Shown here piece after piece: positions 17,729-27,449 of a stretch of DNA of 64,000 nt. The notes beneath the pieces were generated by a model. It saw only the letters and a program-made list of their open reading frames with translations. It was not told where the DNA came from and searched no databases. Each line of letters opens with the position of its first letter. The stretch's first letter is position 1. Made by a program: the position numbers and the translations under genes. The DNA comes from Actinomycetales bacterium. Lineage in GTDB: Bacteria > Actinomycetota > Actinomycetes > Actinomycetales > Dermatophilaceae. The stretch spans positions 1-64,000 of the forward strand of contig JADKAO010000003.1 in NCBI GenBank assembly GCA_016715285.1, given 5' to 3'.

Positions 17729-17879
17729 CAGCAGCTCCACCAGAACGTTTTGCACCACCACTGATCTACCCACCGCACGACGACACCGTAGGTCGAGCAG
17801 GAGGGGGAGGCGGGCTCTCGAGCCAGCCACCCGGCATACCTCCTGCTTGAAACCCCGGTGAGGAAGGGCACGAAGCCCG
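17729..17879 (+). other. Intergenic gap inside the spc operon
   Basis: A 151-base gap between rpsN and rpsH without a gene. It contains one reverse copy of the GTATGCCG motif (17831-17839) and little else that I can assign. The gap is unusual in an otherwise tightly packed operon. Confidence 0.6.
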
Positions 17880-18278
17880 ATGACGATGACCGACCCGATT
17901 GCGGACATGCTCACGCGTGTGCGCAATGCCAACTCGGCACACCACGACAGCGTGGCCATGCCGTATTCCAAGATCAAGGCCAATATCGCCGACATCCTCG
18001 AGCGTGAGGGCTACATCGCGGGTTCGACCGTGTCTGACGCGGAGGTCGGCAAGACGCTGACCATCTCGCTCAAGTACGGCCCTAACCGTGAGCGGTCCAT
18101 CGCCGGTGTCCGCCGGGTCAGCAAGCCCGGTCTGCGGGTTTACGCCAAGTCGACCAACCTGCCGCGCGTGCTTGGCGGCCTCGGTGTGGCGATCATTTCC
18201 ACCTCCACCGGCTTGTTGACCGACAAGCAGGCGCACGAGAAGGGCGTCGGCGGGGAAGTCCTCGCCTACGTCTGGTAA
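17880..18278 (+). CDS. rpsH: 30S ribosomal protein S8
   Basis: The 132-residue protein begins MTMTDPIADMLTRVRNAN, the canonical S8 start; ATG 17880 and ATG 17886 are both possible. S8 binds helix 21 of 16S rRNA and represses the spc operon in E. coli. It ends GVGGEVLAYVW as S8 does. Confidence 0.98.
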   Translation: MTMTDPIADMLTRVRNANSAHHDSVAMPYSKIKANIADILEREGYIAGSTVSDAEVGKTLTISLKYGPNRERSIAGVRRVSKPGLRVYAKSTNLPRVLGGLGVAIISTSTGLLTDKQAHEKGVGGEVLAYVW

Positions 18279-18290
18279 GGGAAGCTACTC

Positions 18291-18833
18291 ATGTCTCGTA
18301 TTGGACGCCTCCCGATCCCGATCCCGTCCGGAGTCGATGTTGCCATCGACGGCCAGGACGTCACCGTCAAGGGTCCGAAGGGTCAGCTCGCGCTGACTAT
18401 CGCGAGCCCCATCACTGCCGCCGCCGGCGACAACGGCTCAATTGAAATCAGCCGCCCCGACGACGAGCGCGACTCGCGATCGCTGCACGGTCTGACTCGC
18501 ACGCTCATCGCCAACATGGTGCAGGGCGTGACCGCGGGCTACGAAAAGAAGATGGAGATCGTCGGTACGGGTTACCGCGTCGTCGCCAAGGGCGCTGACC
18601 TGGAGTTCGCGCTCGGCTACAGCCACCCCATCCTCGTCAACCCGCCGGCTGGCATCACCTTCGCGGTCGAGACCCCGACCAAGTTCTCGGTCCAGGGCAT
18701 CGACAAGCAACTCGTGGGTGAGGTCGCCGCCAACATCCGCAAGCTGCGCAAGCCCGACCCATATAAGGCCAAGGGTGTCCGCTACGCAGGCGAGCAGATC
18801 CGTCGCAAGGTCGGAAAGGCCGGGAAGAAGTAA
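18291..18833 (+). CDS. rplF: 50S ribosomal protein L6
   Basis: The 180-residue protein begins MSRIGRLPIPIPSGVDV and ends with RKPDPYKAKGVRYAGEQIRRKVGKAGKK-type sequence characteristic of L6, which binds near the sarcin-ricin loop. Normal length and no oddities. Confidence 0.98.
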   Translation: MSRIGRLPIPIPSGVDVAIDGQDVTVKGPKGQLALTIASPITAAAGDNGSIEISRPDDERDSRSLHGLTRTLIANMVQGVTAGYEKKMEIVGTGYRVVAKGADLEFALGYSHPILVNPPAGITFAVETPTKFSVQGIDKQLVGEVAANIRKLRKPDPYKAKGVRYAGEQIRRKVGKAGKK

Positions 18834-18836
18834 GCC

Positions 18837-19211
18837 ATGGCAATGATCATCAAGCGCGGCCGGAGCAAGACCGCCGCCCGGATCCGGCGCCAGGTGCGCG
18901 GCCGCAAGAAGGTTCATGGCACGACCGAGCGTCCGCGCCTGGTCATCTCGCGCTCGAGCCGTCACCTGTTCGTTCAGGTCGTCGACGACACCGTGGGCAA
19001 GACGCTCGCGTCTGCCTCGACGATGGAAGCCGACCTGCGTTCGCACGACGGCGACAAGACCGCCAAGGCCAAGAAGGTCGGCGAGCTCATCGCCGAGCGC
19101 GCCAAGGCTGCTGGCATCGACGCCGTGGTCTTTGACCGTGGCGGCAACAAGTACCACGGTCGGGTCGCGGCGATTGCCGACGGTGCCCGCGAAGGTGGGC
19201 TGGCCCTGTGA
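18837..19211 (+). CDS. rplR: 50S ribosomal protein L18
   Basis: The 124-residue protein matches L18, a 5S rRNA binding protein: RPRLVISRSSRHLFVQVVDD near 30-50 and VVFDRGGNKYHGRVAAIADGAREGGL at the end. The ATG lies 3 bases after the rplF stop. Confidence 0.98.
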   Translation: MAMIIKRGRSKTAARIRRQVRGRKKVHGTTERPRLVISRSSRHLFVQVVDDTVGKTLASASTMEADLRSHDGDKTAKAKKVGELIAERAKAAGIDAVVFDRGGNKYHGRVAAIADGAREGGLAL

Positions 19212-19257
19212 CCGTGACTACGCAGATGGACGCAATGACTGAGATGAGGAACAGCTG

Positions 19258-19932
19258 ATGCCCGGACCACAGCGTCGAGGCACCGGAGCGGGTGCCGGCA
19301 CCGGCAACGAGTTCGGCGGCGACCGCGAGCGTCGTGGCCGTGGTGGCCGCGAGGGTCGCGACGGCCGTCGCGACAACCGCGAGCAGGAGAAGAGCCAGTA
19401 CGTCGAGCGGGTCGTGACGATCAACCGCGTCGCCAAGGTCGTCAAGGGTGGCCGTCGGTTCAGCTTCACGGCGCTCGTCGTCGTCGGTGACGCCGATGGC
19501 ACCGTGGGCGTGGGTTACGGCAAGGCCAAGGAAGTCCCCGCCGCGATCGCCAAGGGCGTCGAAGAGGCCAAGAAGGCGTTCTTCAAGGTTCCGCGGATCC
19601 AAGGCACCATCCCGCACCCCGTGCAGGGTGAGGCTGCTGCAGGTGTGGTCCTGCTGCGTCCGGCCGCTGCTGGTACCGGTGTTATTGCCGGTGGCCCGGT
19701 GCGTGCAGTGCTCGAATGCGCTGGCATCGCTGACGTCCTGTCCAAGTCGCTCGGCTCCAGCAACGCGATCAACATCGTCCACGCGACGGTGGCCGCGCTG
19801 AAGCAGCTCGAGCGTCCCGAAGCCGTGGCGGCTCGCCGTGGCCTGTCGCTCGAAGAGGTCGCGCCCGCCGCGATGCTCCGCGCTCAGGCTGCCCACGCCG
19901 CTGGCAAGGCTGCCGCGAAGGTCGGTGCGTGA
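19258..19932 (+). CDS. rpsE: 30S ribosomal protein S5
   Basis: The 224-residue protein has a glycine/arginine-rich N-terminal extension of about 45 residues before the S5 core (YVERVVTINRVAKVVKGGRR, GDADGTVGVGYGKAKEVP, AGTGVIAGGPVRAVLE). S5 helps decoding fidelity and mRNA unwinding. A GAGGA precedes the ATG by seven bases. The stop overlaps the rpmD start. Confidence 0.98.
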   Translation: MPGPQRRGTGAGAGTGNEFGGDRERRGRGGREGRDGRRDNREQEKSQYVERVVTINRVAKVVKGGRRFSFTALVVVGDADGTVGVGYGKAKEVPAAIAKGVEEAKKAFFKVPRIQGTIPHPVQGEAAAGVVLLRPAAAGTGVIAGGPVRAVLECAGIADVLSKSLGSSNAINIVHATVAALKQLERPEAVAARRGLSLEEVAPAAMLRAQAAHAAGKAAAKVGA

Positions 19933-20114
19933 TGGCTCGCCTCAAGGTAACCCAGCTCAAGGGCCGCGTCGGCGAGAAGCACTTTGCTCGCGAGACGCTG
20001 CGGTCGCTCGGCCTCAAGCGGATCGGCGACACCGTCATCAAGGAGGACCGCCCCGAGATCCGGGGGATGGTCCGCGCGGTCGCGCACCTCGTGGCCGTTG
20101 AGGAGGTTGACTGA
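19932..20114 (+). CDS. rpmD: 50S ribosomal protein L30
   Basis: The 60-residue protein begins MARLKVTQLKGRVGEKHFAR and contains LGLKRIGDTVIKEDRPEIRGM, the L30 core. The ATG at 19932 is preferred to an in-frame GTG one codon earlier because the universal L30 begins there. Confidence 0.97.
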   Translation: MARLKVTQLKGRVGEKHFARETLRSLGLKRIGDTVIKEDRPEIRGMVRAVAHLVAVEEVD

Positions 20115-20116
20115 TC

Positions 20117-20632
20117 ATGGCTGACAAGAAGGTTGCTAAGGCCGACAAGGCTGACAAGGCTGTGGCTGCACCCGCAGGTGCAGGCGGCGCGCTCAAGGTT
20201 CACCACTTGCGGCCCGCCCCCGGGGCCAAGACCGCGAAGACCCGTGTGGGTCGTGGTGAGGGCTCCAAGGGTAAGACCGCTGGTCGCGGCACCAAGGGTA
20301 CGAAGGCGCGCTACCAGGTGCCCGAGCGCTTCGAGGGTGGCCAGATGCCCCTGCACATGGCCATGCCGAAGCTGCGCGGGTTCAAGAACCCCTTCCGCAC
20401 GGTCTACCAGGTCGTCAACCTCGACCGGATCGCGGCGCTCTATCCGGATGGTGGTGAGGTCACGATTGCTGACCTCGTCGCCAAGGGTGCCGTCCGCGAC
20501 AACTCGCTCGTGAAGGTCCTCGGCTCCGGGGAGATCTCGGTCGCAGTGAATGTCACTGCGGACAAGATCTCTGGGTCAGCCAAGGACAAGATCGAGGCCG
20601 CCGGGGGCAGCGTCACCACGTCCCAGGCTTGA
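20117..20632 (+). CDS. rplO: 50S ribosomal protein L15
   Basis: The 171-residue protein has a lysine-rich N-terminal extension of about 30 residues and then the L15 core: LKVHHLRPAPGAKTAKTRVG, KGTKARYQVPERFEGGQMP and GFKNPFRTVYQVVNL. L15 is a late-assembly large-subunit protein. A hairpin follows the stop. Confidence 0.97.
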   Translation: MADKKVAKADKADKAVAAPAGAGGALKVHHLRPAPGAKTAKTRVGRGEGSKGKTAGRGTKGTKARYQVPERFEGGQMPLHMAMPKLRGFKNPFRTVYQVVNLDRIAALYPDGGEVTIADLVAKGAVRDNSLVKVLGSGEISVAVNVTADKISGSAKDKIEAAGGSVTTSQA

Positions 20633-20642
20633 TCACCTGTTG

Positions 20643-20677
20643 ACACCCCGGACCCGGGCCTCTCGGGCCCGGGGTGT
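20643..20677 (+). terminator. Hairpin between rplO and secY
   Basis: ACACCCCGGACCCG at 20643-20656 pairs with CGGGCCCGGGGTGT at 20664-20677 with one A-C mismatch; the loop is GGCCTCT. It is followed by TTATCTTT. It may partly terminate transcription from the ribosomal-protein genes before secY, or separate a second promoter region for secY-adk-map. Confidence 0.65.
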
Positions 20678-20736
20678 TATCTTTCCACCGCATGTAAAAG
20701 CCGTCGCGGGTCACCGCGAGGCATCGAGGAGGACCA

Positions 20737-22051
<1,315 letters not shown>

Positions 22052-22055
<4 letters not shown>

Positions 22056-22624
22056 GACTCGTCATCATGGGCCCCCCCGGGGCCGGCAAGGGCACCCAGG
22101 CCGAAAAGATCGCCGAGCGCTTCGGCATCCCGGCCATCTCCACGGGCGCGATCTTCCGCGAGAACGTCAAGAACAAGACCGAGCTCGGCCTGCAAGTCGA
22201 GTCGATCATGGCCTCAGGTGGCTACGTCTCTGACGAACTCGTCAACGAACTCGTCGCAGACCGACTCTCACAGGCTGACGCCCAGGAGGGCTTCCTCCTC
22301 GACGGCTACCCGCGCACCGCCGCCCAGGTCGCCGCGCTCGATGACCTGCTCGCCGCCAGCGGCCACCGCATTGGTGCCGCCGTCGAGCTGACCGTCGACG
22401 AAGACGCCGTCGTCGAGCGGCTTCTCGCCCGCGCCGCGGACCAGGGCCGCGCCGATGACACCGAAGAGGTCATTCGCGAGCGGATGGCGATCTACACCGC
22501 CCAGACAGCTCCCCTCACCGCCCTCTACCGCGAGCACGGCGTGCTGCGCCAAGTCGACGGGATGGGCTCGGTTGACGAGGTCAACGACCGGATTGCGGCA
22601 GTCCTCGCCGACGTCCAGGACTGA
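22052..22624 (+). CDS. adk: Adenylate kinase
   Basis: The 190-residue protein interconverts AMP, ADP and ATP. The P-loop GPPGAGKGTQ is at residues 7-16; STGAIFRENVK, DGYPRTAAQV and the LID region ARAADQGRADD follow. It is the short form without an inserted zinc LID, as in other actinobacteria. It overlaps secY by 4 bases and map begins 13 bases later, the usual order secY-adk-map. Confidence 0.97.
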
Positions 22625-22637
22625 CCGGGCACCTTCG

Positions 22638-23480
22638 TTGTTTGGTCGTCGCACGACCGTCGGGCGCACCGACGAGCAACTCGTCCTCATGCGCGCGGCG
22701 GGTCTGCTCGTCGGCCAGACCCTCGCTGCCGTCGCCGCGGCTATCGCCGACGGCATCACCACCGGGCAGCTCGACGCGCTCGCCGAGGACTTCATCCGCT
22801 CGCACGGCGGCCGCCCGTCGTTCCAGGAGGTCCCGGGCTACCGGCATACCCTGTGCACGTCGGTCAACGAGGAGATCGTCCACGGCATACCCGGGGCACG
22901 GGTCCTGCGCGATGGTGACCTGATCTCGGTCGACTGCGGCGCGATCGTCTCGGGCTGGCACGGTGACGCCGCGATCTCCGCGATCGTGGGCGGCGACGCC
23001 GCCGGCCGCCCCGAGGACCTCGCGCTCTCCCGCGCCACCGAAGCCTCCCTCTGGGCGGGGATCGGCGCCATGCGGGTCGGCGGACGCCTGTATGCCGTGG
23101 GCGAGGCGATCGAGGCGAGCATCCTGGCGTCAGGGGAGCGCGACGGGCGCGAGTACGGCATCGTCGAGGAGTACGTCGGCCACGCCATCGGCCAAGAAAT
23201 GCACCTCGACCCGCAGATCCCCAACTATGGCGTCCAAGGCAAGGGTCCGATCCTCGCCAACGGGTTCACCGGCGCGCTGGAGCCGATGATCACCCTGGGG
23301 AGCCCCGACAACCGCGTGCTTGACGACGACTGGACGGTCGTCACCATCGACGGGTTCCGCGCGAGCCACTGGGAGCACACCGTCGCGATCCGCGACGGGG
23401 GCGCCTGGGTGCTCACGGCGCTCGACGGCGGCGAGGCCAAACTTACTGAACTCGGGATTCCCTATGCCCCTATCCGCTGA
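22638..23480 (+). CDS. map: Methionine aminopeptidase type I
   Basis: The 280-residue enzyme removes N-terminal methionine from new proteins. The TTG at 22638 was chosen because it gives MFGRRTTVGRTDEQLVLMR, the family N-terminus. Metal ligands are visible: Asp in SVDCG, Asp in WHGDAAIS, His in YVGHAIGQEMH, Glu in LEPMITLG and Glu in WEHTVAI. It contains two copies of the reverse GTATGCCG motif and one forward copy. The last 17 bases overlap the next gene. Confidence 0.95.
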   Translation: MFGRRTTVGRTDEQLVLMRAAGLLVGQTLAAVAAAIADGITTGQLDALAEDFIRSHGGRPSFQEVPGYRHTLCTSVNEEIVHGIPGARVLRDGDLISVDCGAIVSGWHGDAAISAIVGGDAAGRPEDLALSRATEASLWAGIGAMRVGGRLYAVGEAIEASILASGERDGREYGIVEEYVGHAIGQEMHLDPQIPNYGVQGKGPILANGFTGALEPMITLGSPDNRVLDDDWTVVTIDGFRASHWEHTVAIRDGGAWVLTALDGGEAKLTELGIPYAPIR

Positions 23481-23841
23481 CGGCCCCGTCGCGACGCACC
23501 TCGCCGAGCAGCCCGCTGAGGCGCGCGAGGCGCTAAGCCGGATCGTCGATCGCGTGCTCGAGCTCGTGCCCGAGGTCGGCCAAACGGTCAGCTATGGCCT
23601 GCCGACGCTCACCTATCGCGGCAAGTCGCTCCTGTCCGCGGTCGCCGCCAAACGCCACCTCGCGCTGTACCCGCACAGCGGTCAGGTCGTCGAGCTCGTC
23701 GCGCCCGATTTGGCGGGGTTCTCGCTGTCCAAGGGCACGATTCGCTTCAGCGCCGCCCAGCCCATCCCCGACGCGGTCCTGGACCGCATCATCGAGCTGC
23801 GTCGCGCCGCGATCGACGACGCGCTGGGGCCCGACCGCTGA
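23464..23841 (+). CDS. DUF1801 domain protein (YdhG-like)
   Basis: The 125-residue protein begins MPLSADGPVATHLAEQ and matches the DUF1801 family: SYGLPTLTYRGKSLLSAVAAK and HLALYPHSGQVVE are typical. Some members have been proposed as frataxin-like iron chaperones; that role is not shown here. The ATG lies inside the end of map in a different frame, so the two are probably co-translated. Confidence 0.8.
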   Translation: MPLSADGPVATHLAEQPAEAREALSRIVDRVLELVPEVGQTVSYGLPTLTYRGKSLLSAVAAKRHLALYPHSGQVVELVAPDLAGFSLSKGTIRFSAAQPIPDAVLDRIIELRRAAIDDALGPDR

Positions 23842-23854
23842 CGGCATCCGCGAT

Positions 23855-23883
23855 TTCAGGTATGCCGTGTGCTCGCGTAGGAT
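23855..23883 (+). promoter_or_regulatory. Candidate promoter for infA
   Basis: TTCAGG at 23855-23860 and TAGGAT at 23878-23883 with a 17-base spacer resemble a primary-sigma promoter. A GTATGCCG motif (23860-23867) lies in the spacer. Downstream, the leader has a 12-base tandem repeat, AGCTAGACATAC then AGCTAGACATGC, around 23931-23954. Prediction only. Confidence 0.4.
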
Positions 23884-23986
23884 AGACCGTTGGGTGTCCG
23901 CTGTCTGGGCACCGCATACATCGAGACACAGCTAGACATACAGCTAGACATGCAGTCAGACGGACAACAACGGATCGACGGAGGAT

Positions 23987-24208
23987 ATGGCCAAAAAAGA
24001 CGGGGTCATCGAGATCGAGGGCACGATCGTGGAAGCACTCCCCAACGCAATGTTCCGGGTGGAGCTGTCCAATGGTCACAAGGTGCTCGCCCACATCTCG
24101 GGCAAGATGCGTCAGCACTACATCCGGATCCTCCCCGAGGACCGGGTCGTGGTCGAGCTCTCGCCATACGACCTCTCCCGCGGCCGCATCGTCTTCCGCT
24201 ACCGCTGA
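23987..24208 (+). CDS. infA: Translation initiation factor IF-1
   Basis: The 73-residue protein begins MAKKDGVIEIEGTIVEALPN and is a single S1-type OB-fold ending SRGRIVFRYR. IF-1 binds the A site during initiation. A GGAGGA lies just upstream of the ATG. Spacing and order infA-rpmJ-rpsM-rpsK-rpsD-rpoA-rplQ is standard for actinobacteria. Confidence 0.98.
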   Translation: MAKKDGVIEIEGTIVEALPNAMFRVELSNGHKVLAHISGKMRQHYIRILPEDRVVVELSPYDLSRGRIVFRYR

Positions 24209-24327
24209 CGTACCGCTGACAGCACGATCCGGCATACCCGCACCACCAACCCACCCACCGGCATCGGTGACTGGCGCTCGTTCGCGAGCGGCTGCCATCG
24301 ACGCACGACCTGAAAAGACACGAGGCA

Positions 24328-24441
24328 ATGAAGGTTCAGCCGAGCGTCAAGAAGATCTGCGACAAGTGCAAGGTGATCCGCCGTAACGGTCGGGTCATGG
24401 TGATCTGCTCCAACCTGCGTCACAAGCAGCGCCAGGGCTGA
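24328..24441 (+). CDS. rpmJ: 50S ribosomal protein L36
   Basis: A 37-residue protein too short for most gene finders: it begins MKVQPSVKKICDKCKVIRRN and ends SNLRHKQRQG. The zinc ligands Cys11, Cys14, Cys27 and His32 are all present, so this is the zinc form of L36. A CGAGG lies before the ATG. It is followed by a 233-base gap. Confidence 0.96.
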   Translation: MKVQPSVKKICDKCKVIRRNGRVMVICSNLRHKQRQG

Positions 24442-24674
24442 GACCACCTTCGCACGGACCCGCGGGCCCTTCAGAGCACGCACCCAGCAGCACGCAGCAC
24501 GACCGATAACACCACAACGCAGCACCCGACCCCGCTCCTTGCGAGCGGATGTCACCCCCGGCACGGAGGCTGGGGACCGGGCCTTGAAGGTGGCCGCGCA
24601 CCGCGCGGGCACACACGGCATACCGGATCGGTGTTGCACCAGACCTCCGGACTGAAAACAGGAGTTACCCCCTT
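24442..24674 (+). other. Gap between rpmJ and rpsM
   Basis: No gene is visible in these 233 bases. There is a small hairpin CCGCTC/GAGCGG at 24532-24548 and a reverse GTATGCCG motif at 24617-24625. An AGGAG Shine-Dalgarno for rpsM lies at 24660-24664, 11 bases from the start. A promoter may be present but none is clear. Confidence 0.5.
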
Positions 24675-25052
24675 ATGGCACGTCTCATTGGCGTGGACCT
24701 CCCGCGCGAGAAGCGCGTGGAGATCGGCCTGACCTACATCTTTGGTGTCGGTCGCACTACCGCGAGCCAGGCCCTCGCGGCAACCGGGATCAGCCCGGAC
24801 ACTCGAGTCAAGAACCTCACCGACGCCGACTTGGTGACGTTGCGTGACTGGCTCGAAGCCAACGTCAAGATGGAAGGTGACCTGCGCCGTGAGGTCGCAG
24901 CTGACATCCGTCGCAAGGTCGAGATTGGCTCCTACGAGGGCCTTCGGCACCGTCGTGGCCTGCCCGTTCGTGGGCAGCGCACCAAGACCAACGCGCGTAC
25001 CCGCAAGGGTCCCAAGCGCACCGTCGCCGGCAAGAAGAAGGCCGGCAAGTAA
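24675..25052 (+). CDS. rpsM: 30S ribosomal protein S13
   Basis: The 125-residue protein begins MARLIGVDLPREKRVEIGLTY-type S13 sequence and contains YIFGVGRTTASQALA and the C-terminal RGLPVRGQRTKTNARTRKGP. S13 contacts the P-site tRNA and L5. Normal length. Confidence 0.98.
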   Translation: MARLIGVDLPREKRVEIGLTYIFGVGRTTASQALAATGISPDTRVKNLTDADLVTLRDWLEANVKMEGDLRREVAADIRRKVEIGSYEGLRHRRGLPVRGQRTKTNARTRKGPKRTVAGKKKAGK

Positions 25053-25097
25053 CCCCGACGGGTTGCCAGCCCCAGACACTCACAACGTAGGAGAAAC

Positions 25098-25505
25098 ATG
25101 CCTCCCAAGAGCCGCACGGCGCCAGGCGCCAAGAAGGTGCGCCGCAAGGAAAAGAAGAACGTCGCCCACGGGCACGCTCACATCAAGAGCACGTTCAACA
25201 ACACGATCATTTCGATCACCGACCACACAGGTGCGGTGATTTCATGGGCCTCAGCCGGTCAGGTTGGCTTCAAGGGCTCGCGTAAGTCCACCCCGTTCGC
25301 CGCGCAGATGGCCGCCGAGGCTGCCGCGCGCCGCGCGATGGAGCACGGCATGAAGAAGGTCGACGTCTTCGTCAAGGGTCCGGGTTCGGGCCGCGAGACG
25401 GCGATCCGCTCCCTGACCGCGACCGGCCTGGAGGTCGGCGCGATCAGCGATGTCACGCCCTCGCCGCACAACGGTGTCCGCCCGCCCAAGCGTCGCCGCG
25501 TCTGA
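25098..25505 (+). CDS. rpsK: 30S ribosomal protein S11
   Basis: The 135-residue protein has the S11 signatures HGHAHIKSTFNNTIISITD, VGFKGSRKSTPFAAQ and the C-terminus TPSPHNGVRPPKRRRV. The ATG follows TAGGAGAAAC. S11 lines the mRNA exit on the platform of the 30S subunit. Confidence 0.98.
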   Translation: MPPKSRTAPGAKKVRRKEKKNVAHGHAHIKSTFNNTIISITDHTGAVISWASAGQVGFKGSRKSTPFAAQMAAEAAARRAMEHGMKKVDVFVKGPGSGRETAIRSLTATGLEVGAISDVTPSPHNGVRPPKRRRV

Positions 25506-25551
25506 GCGCCGGAATACGCGAATCCAGGTCTGAAGGAGTTTCTGACTAACT

Positions 25552-26160
25552 ATGGCTCGTTACACCGGCCCCATCACCAAGAAGTCGCGTCGGCTCAAGG
25601 TCGACCTTGTCGGAGACGACAAGAACTTCGAAATGCGTCCCTTCCCTCCGGGTCAGCACGGCCGTCGCCGGATCCAGGAGAAGGAATACCTCACCCAGCT
25701 GCAGGAGAAGCAGAAGGCTCGTTTCTCCTACGGCGTCATGGAAAAGCAGTTCATCCGCTACTACAAGGAAGCCGCTAACCGCCCCGGCAAGACCGGTGAC
25801 AACCTGCTGCAGATCCTCGAGTCGCGTCTGGACAACGTCATCTACCGCGCCGGCATTGCCCGCACCCGTCGTCAGGCCCGCCAGCTCGTGAGCCACGGCC
25901 ACTTCGAGGTCAACGGCGTGCGCGTCGACGTGCCGTCCTACCGGGTCGAGCAGTTCGACATCATCACGGTCCGCAAGCAGTCGCTTGAGGCCTTCCCGAT
26001 CGAGCTCGCCCGCCAGACCTATGGCGACCGTCCGGTCCCCGCGTGGATGCAGGTCGTGGAGGGGTCGCTGCAGATCCTCATCCACCAGTTGCCAGTCCGC
26101 GCGCAGATCGACACCGTGCTCACCGAGGCGCTCATCGTCGAGTACTACTCGAAGAACTGA
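25552..26160 (+). CDS. rpsD: 30S ribosomal protein S4
   Basis: The 202-residue protein begins MARYTGPITKKSRRL and carries the S4 RNA-binding domain RLDNVIYRAGIARTRRQARQ, VSHGHFEVNG. It lacks the N-terminal zinc cysteines, as in many actinobacteria. S4 nucleates 30S assembly. A GGAG lies about 12 bases upstream of the start. Confidence 0.98.
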   Translation: MARYTGPITKKSRRLKVDLVGDDKNFEMRPFPPGQHGRRRIQEKEYLTQLQEKQKARFSYGVMEKQFIRYYKEAANRPGKTGDNLLQILESRLDNVIYRAGIARTRRQARQLVSHGHFEVNGVRVDVPSYRVEQFDIITVRKQSLEAFPIELARQTYGDRPVPAWMQVVEGSLQILIHQLPVRAQIDTVLTEALIVEYYSKN

Positions 26161-26180
26161 TCGAGCCCCGCACAACATCC

Positions 26181-26237
26181 GGTATGCCGGGTGGCTGGGT
26201 TCCAGCCTGGTGCTGGGACTCGGCCACACGGCATACC
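26181..26237 (+). repeat. Intergenic hairpin with inverted GGTATGCCG motifs between rpsD and rpoA
   Basis: GGTATGCCGGGTGGC at 26181-26195 and GCCACACGGCATACC at 26223-26237 are complementary with one mismatch around a 27-base loop. It lies 20 bases after rpsD. It is the third intergenic hairpin in the window built from a motif pair. Confidence 0.75.
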
Positions 26238-26339
26238 AAGGATTGCGTCTGCAGACAGAGGCGACGCGGTCAGCGGGGACATCAGGCCCCGCGCTAACAC
26301 GAGACGTCATATAGCGGGCGTCCGTGGGAAGGAAGAATC

Positions 26340-27371
26340 GTGCTTATTGCACAGCGTCCCGTGCTCAGCGAAGAGGTCGTGGCCGACAACCGCAGCCGCT
26401 TCGTCATCGAGCCGCTCGAGCCTGGCTTCGGCTACACGCTCGGCAACTCCCTGCGTCGCACGCTCCTGTCGAGCATCCCCGGCGCGGCGGTCACCTCGCT
26501 GCGCGTCGACGGCGTCCTGCACGAGTTCTCGACGATCTCCGGGTGCAAGGAAGACGTCACCGAGATCATCCTCAACGTCAAGGGCCTCGTCGTCTCCTCG
26601 GAGCACGACGAGCCGGTCGTGATGTACCTGCGCAAGCAGGGTCCTGGTGTGGTCACCGCTGCCGACATCGCCCCGCCGGCTGGTGTCGAGGTCCACAACC
26701 CTGACCTGCACATTTGCACCCTGAACGCCAAGGGTCGGATCGAGATGGAGCTGACCGTCGAGCGCGGTCGCGGCTATGTCTCGGCCAACCAGAACAAGTC
26801 TGGTGACCAGGAGATCGGCCGGATCCCGGTTGACTCGATCTACTCGCCCGTGCTGGCCGTGACCTACAAGGTTGAGGCGACCCGTGTCGAGCAGCGCACC
26901 GACTTCGACCGGCTCATCGTCGACGTCGAGACCAAGAACTCGATGGCGCCGCGTGACGCGATGGCGTCGGCGGGCAAGACGCTCGTCGAGCTGTTTGGCC
27001 TGGCCCGTGAGCTCAACGTCGAGGCCGAGGGCATCGACATGGGCCCGTCGCCGACCGACGCCGCGCTGGCTGCCGACCTGGCGCTGCCGATCGAGGACCT
27101 CGACCTCACGGTCCGGTCCTACAACTGCCTCAAGCGCGAGGGCATCCACACCGTGGGTGAGCTCGTGGGGCGCAGCGAAGCCGACCTGCTCGACATCCGC
27201 AACTTCGGTGCGAAGTCGATCGACGAGGTCAAGGCCAAGCTCGCGGGCATGGGTCTGGCACTCAAGGACAGCCCGCCCGGATTCGACCCGGCGTCGATGG
27301 TCGACACCTACGCCGACGAGTACGACGACCTCGACGACGGCCGCGCGTTGGCCGAAGACGAGCAGTTCTGA
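26340..27371 (+). CDS. rpoA: DNA-directed RNA polymerase alpha subunit
   Basis: The 343-residue protein begins MLIAQRPVLSEEVVADNRSR and has the N-terminal assembly domain (GFGYTLGNSLRRTLLSSIPG) and the C-terminal domain that binds UP elements and activators (TVGELVGRSEADLLDIRNFG, SIDEVKAKLAGMGL). The GTG start follows GGGAAGGAAG. Full length for the family. Confidence 0.98.
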   Translation: MLIAQRPVLSEEVVADNRSRFVIEPLEPGFGYTLGNSLRRTLLSSIPGAAVTSLRVDGVLHEFSTISGCKEDVTEIILNVKGLVVSSEHDEPVVMYLRKQGPGVVTAADIAPPAGVEVHNPDLHICTLNAKGRIEMELTVERGRGYVSANQNKSGDQEIGRIPVDSIYSPVLAVTYKVEATRVEQRTDFDRLIVDVETKNSMAPRDAMASAGKTLVELFGLARELNVEAEGIDMGPSPTDAALAADLALPIEDLDLTVRSYNCLKREGIHTVGELVGRSEADLLDIRNFGAKSIDEVKAKLAGMGLALKDSPPGFDPASMVDTYADEYDDLDDGRALAEDEQF

Positions 27372-27449
27372 CCCACCCGCCGCTGACCGGCGCCATACCG
27401 CGGGACTGACCCGCACGGCATACGGTCACACCGACAAGGAGAAACACTC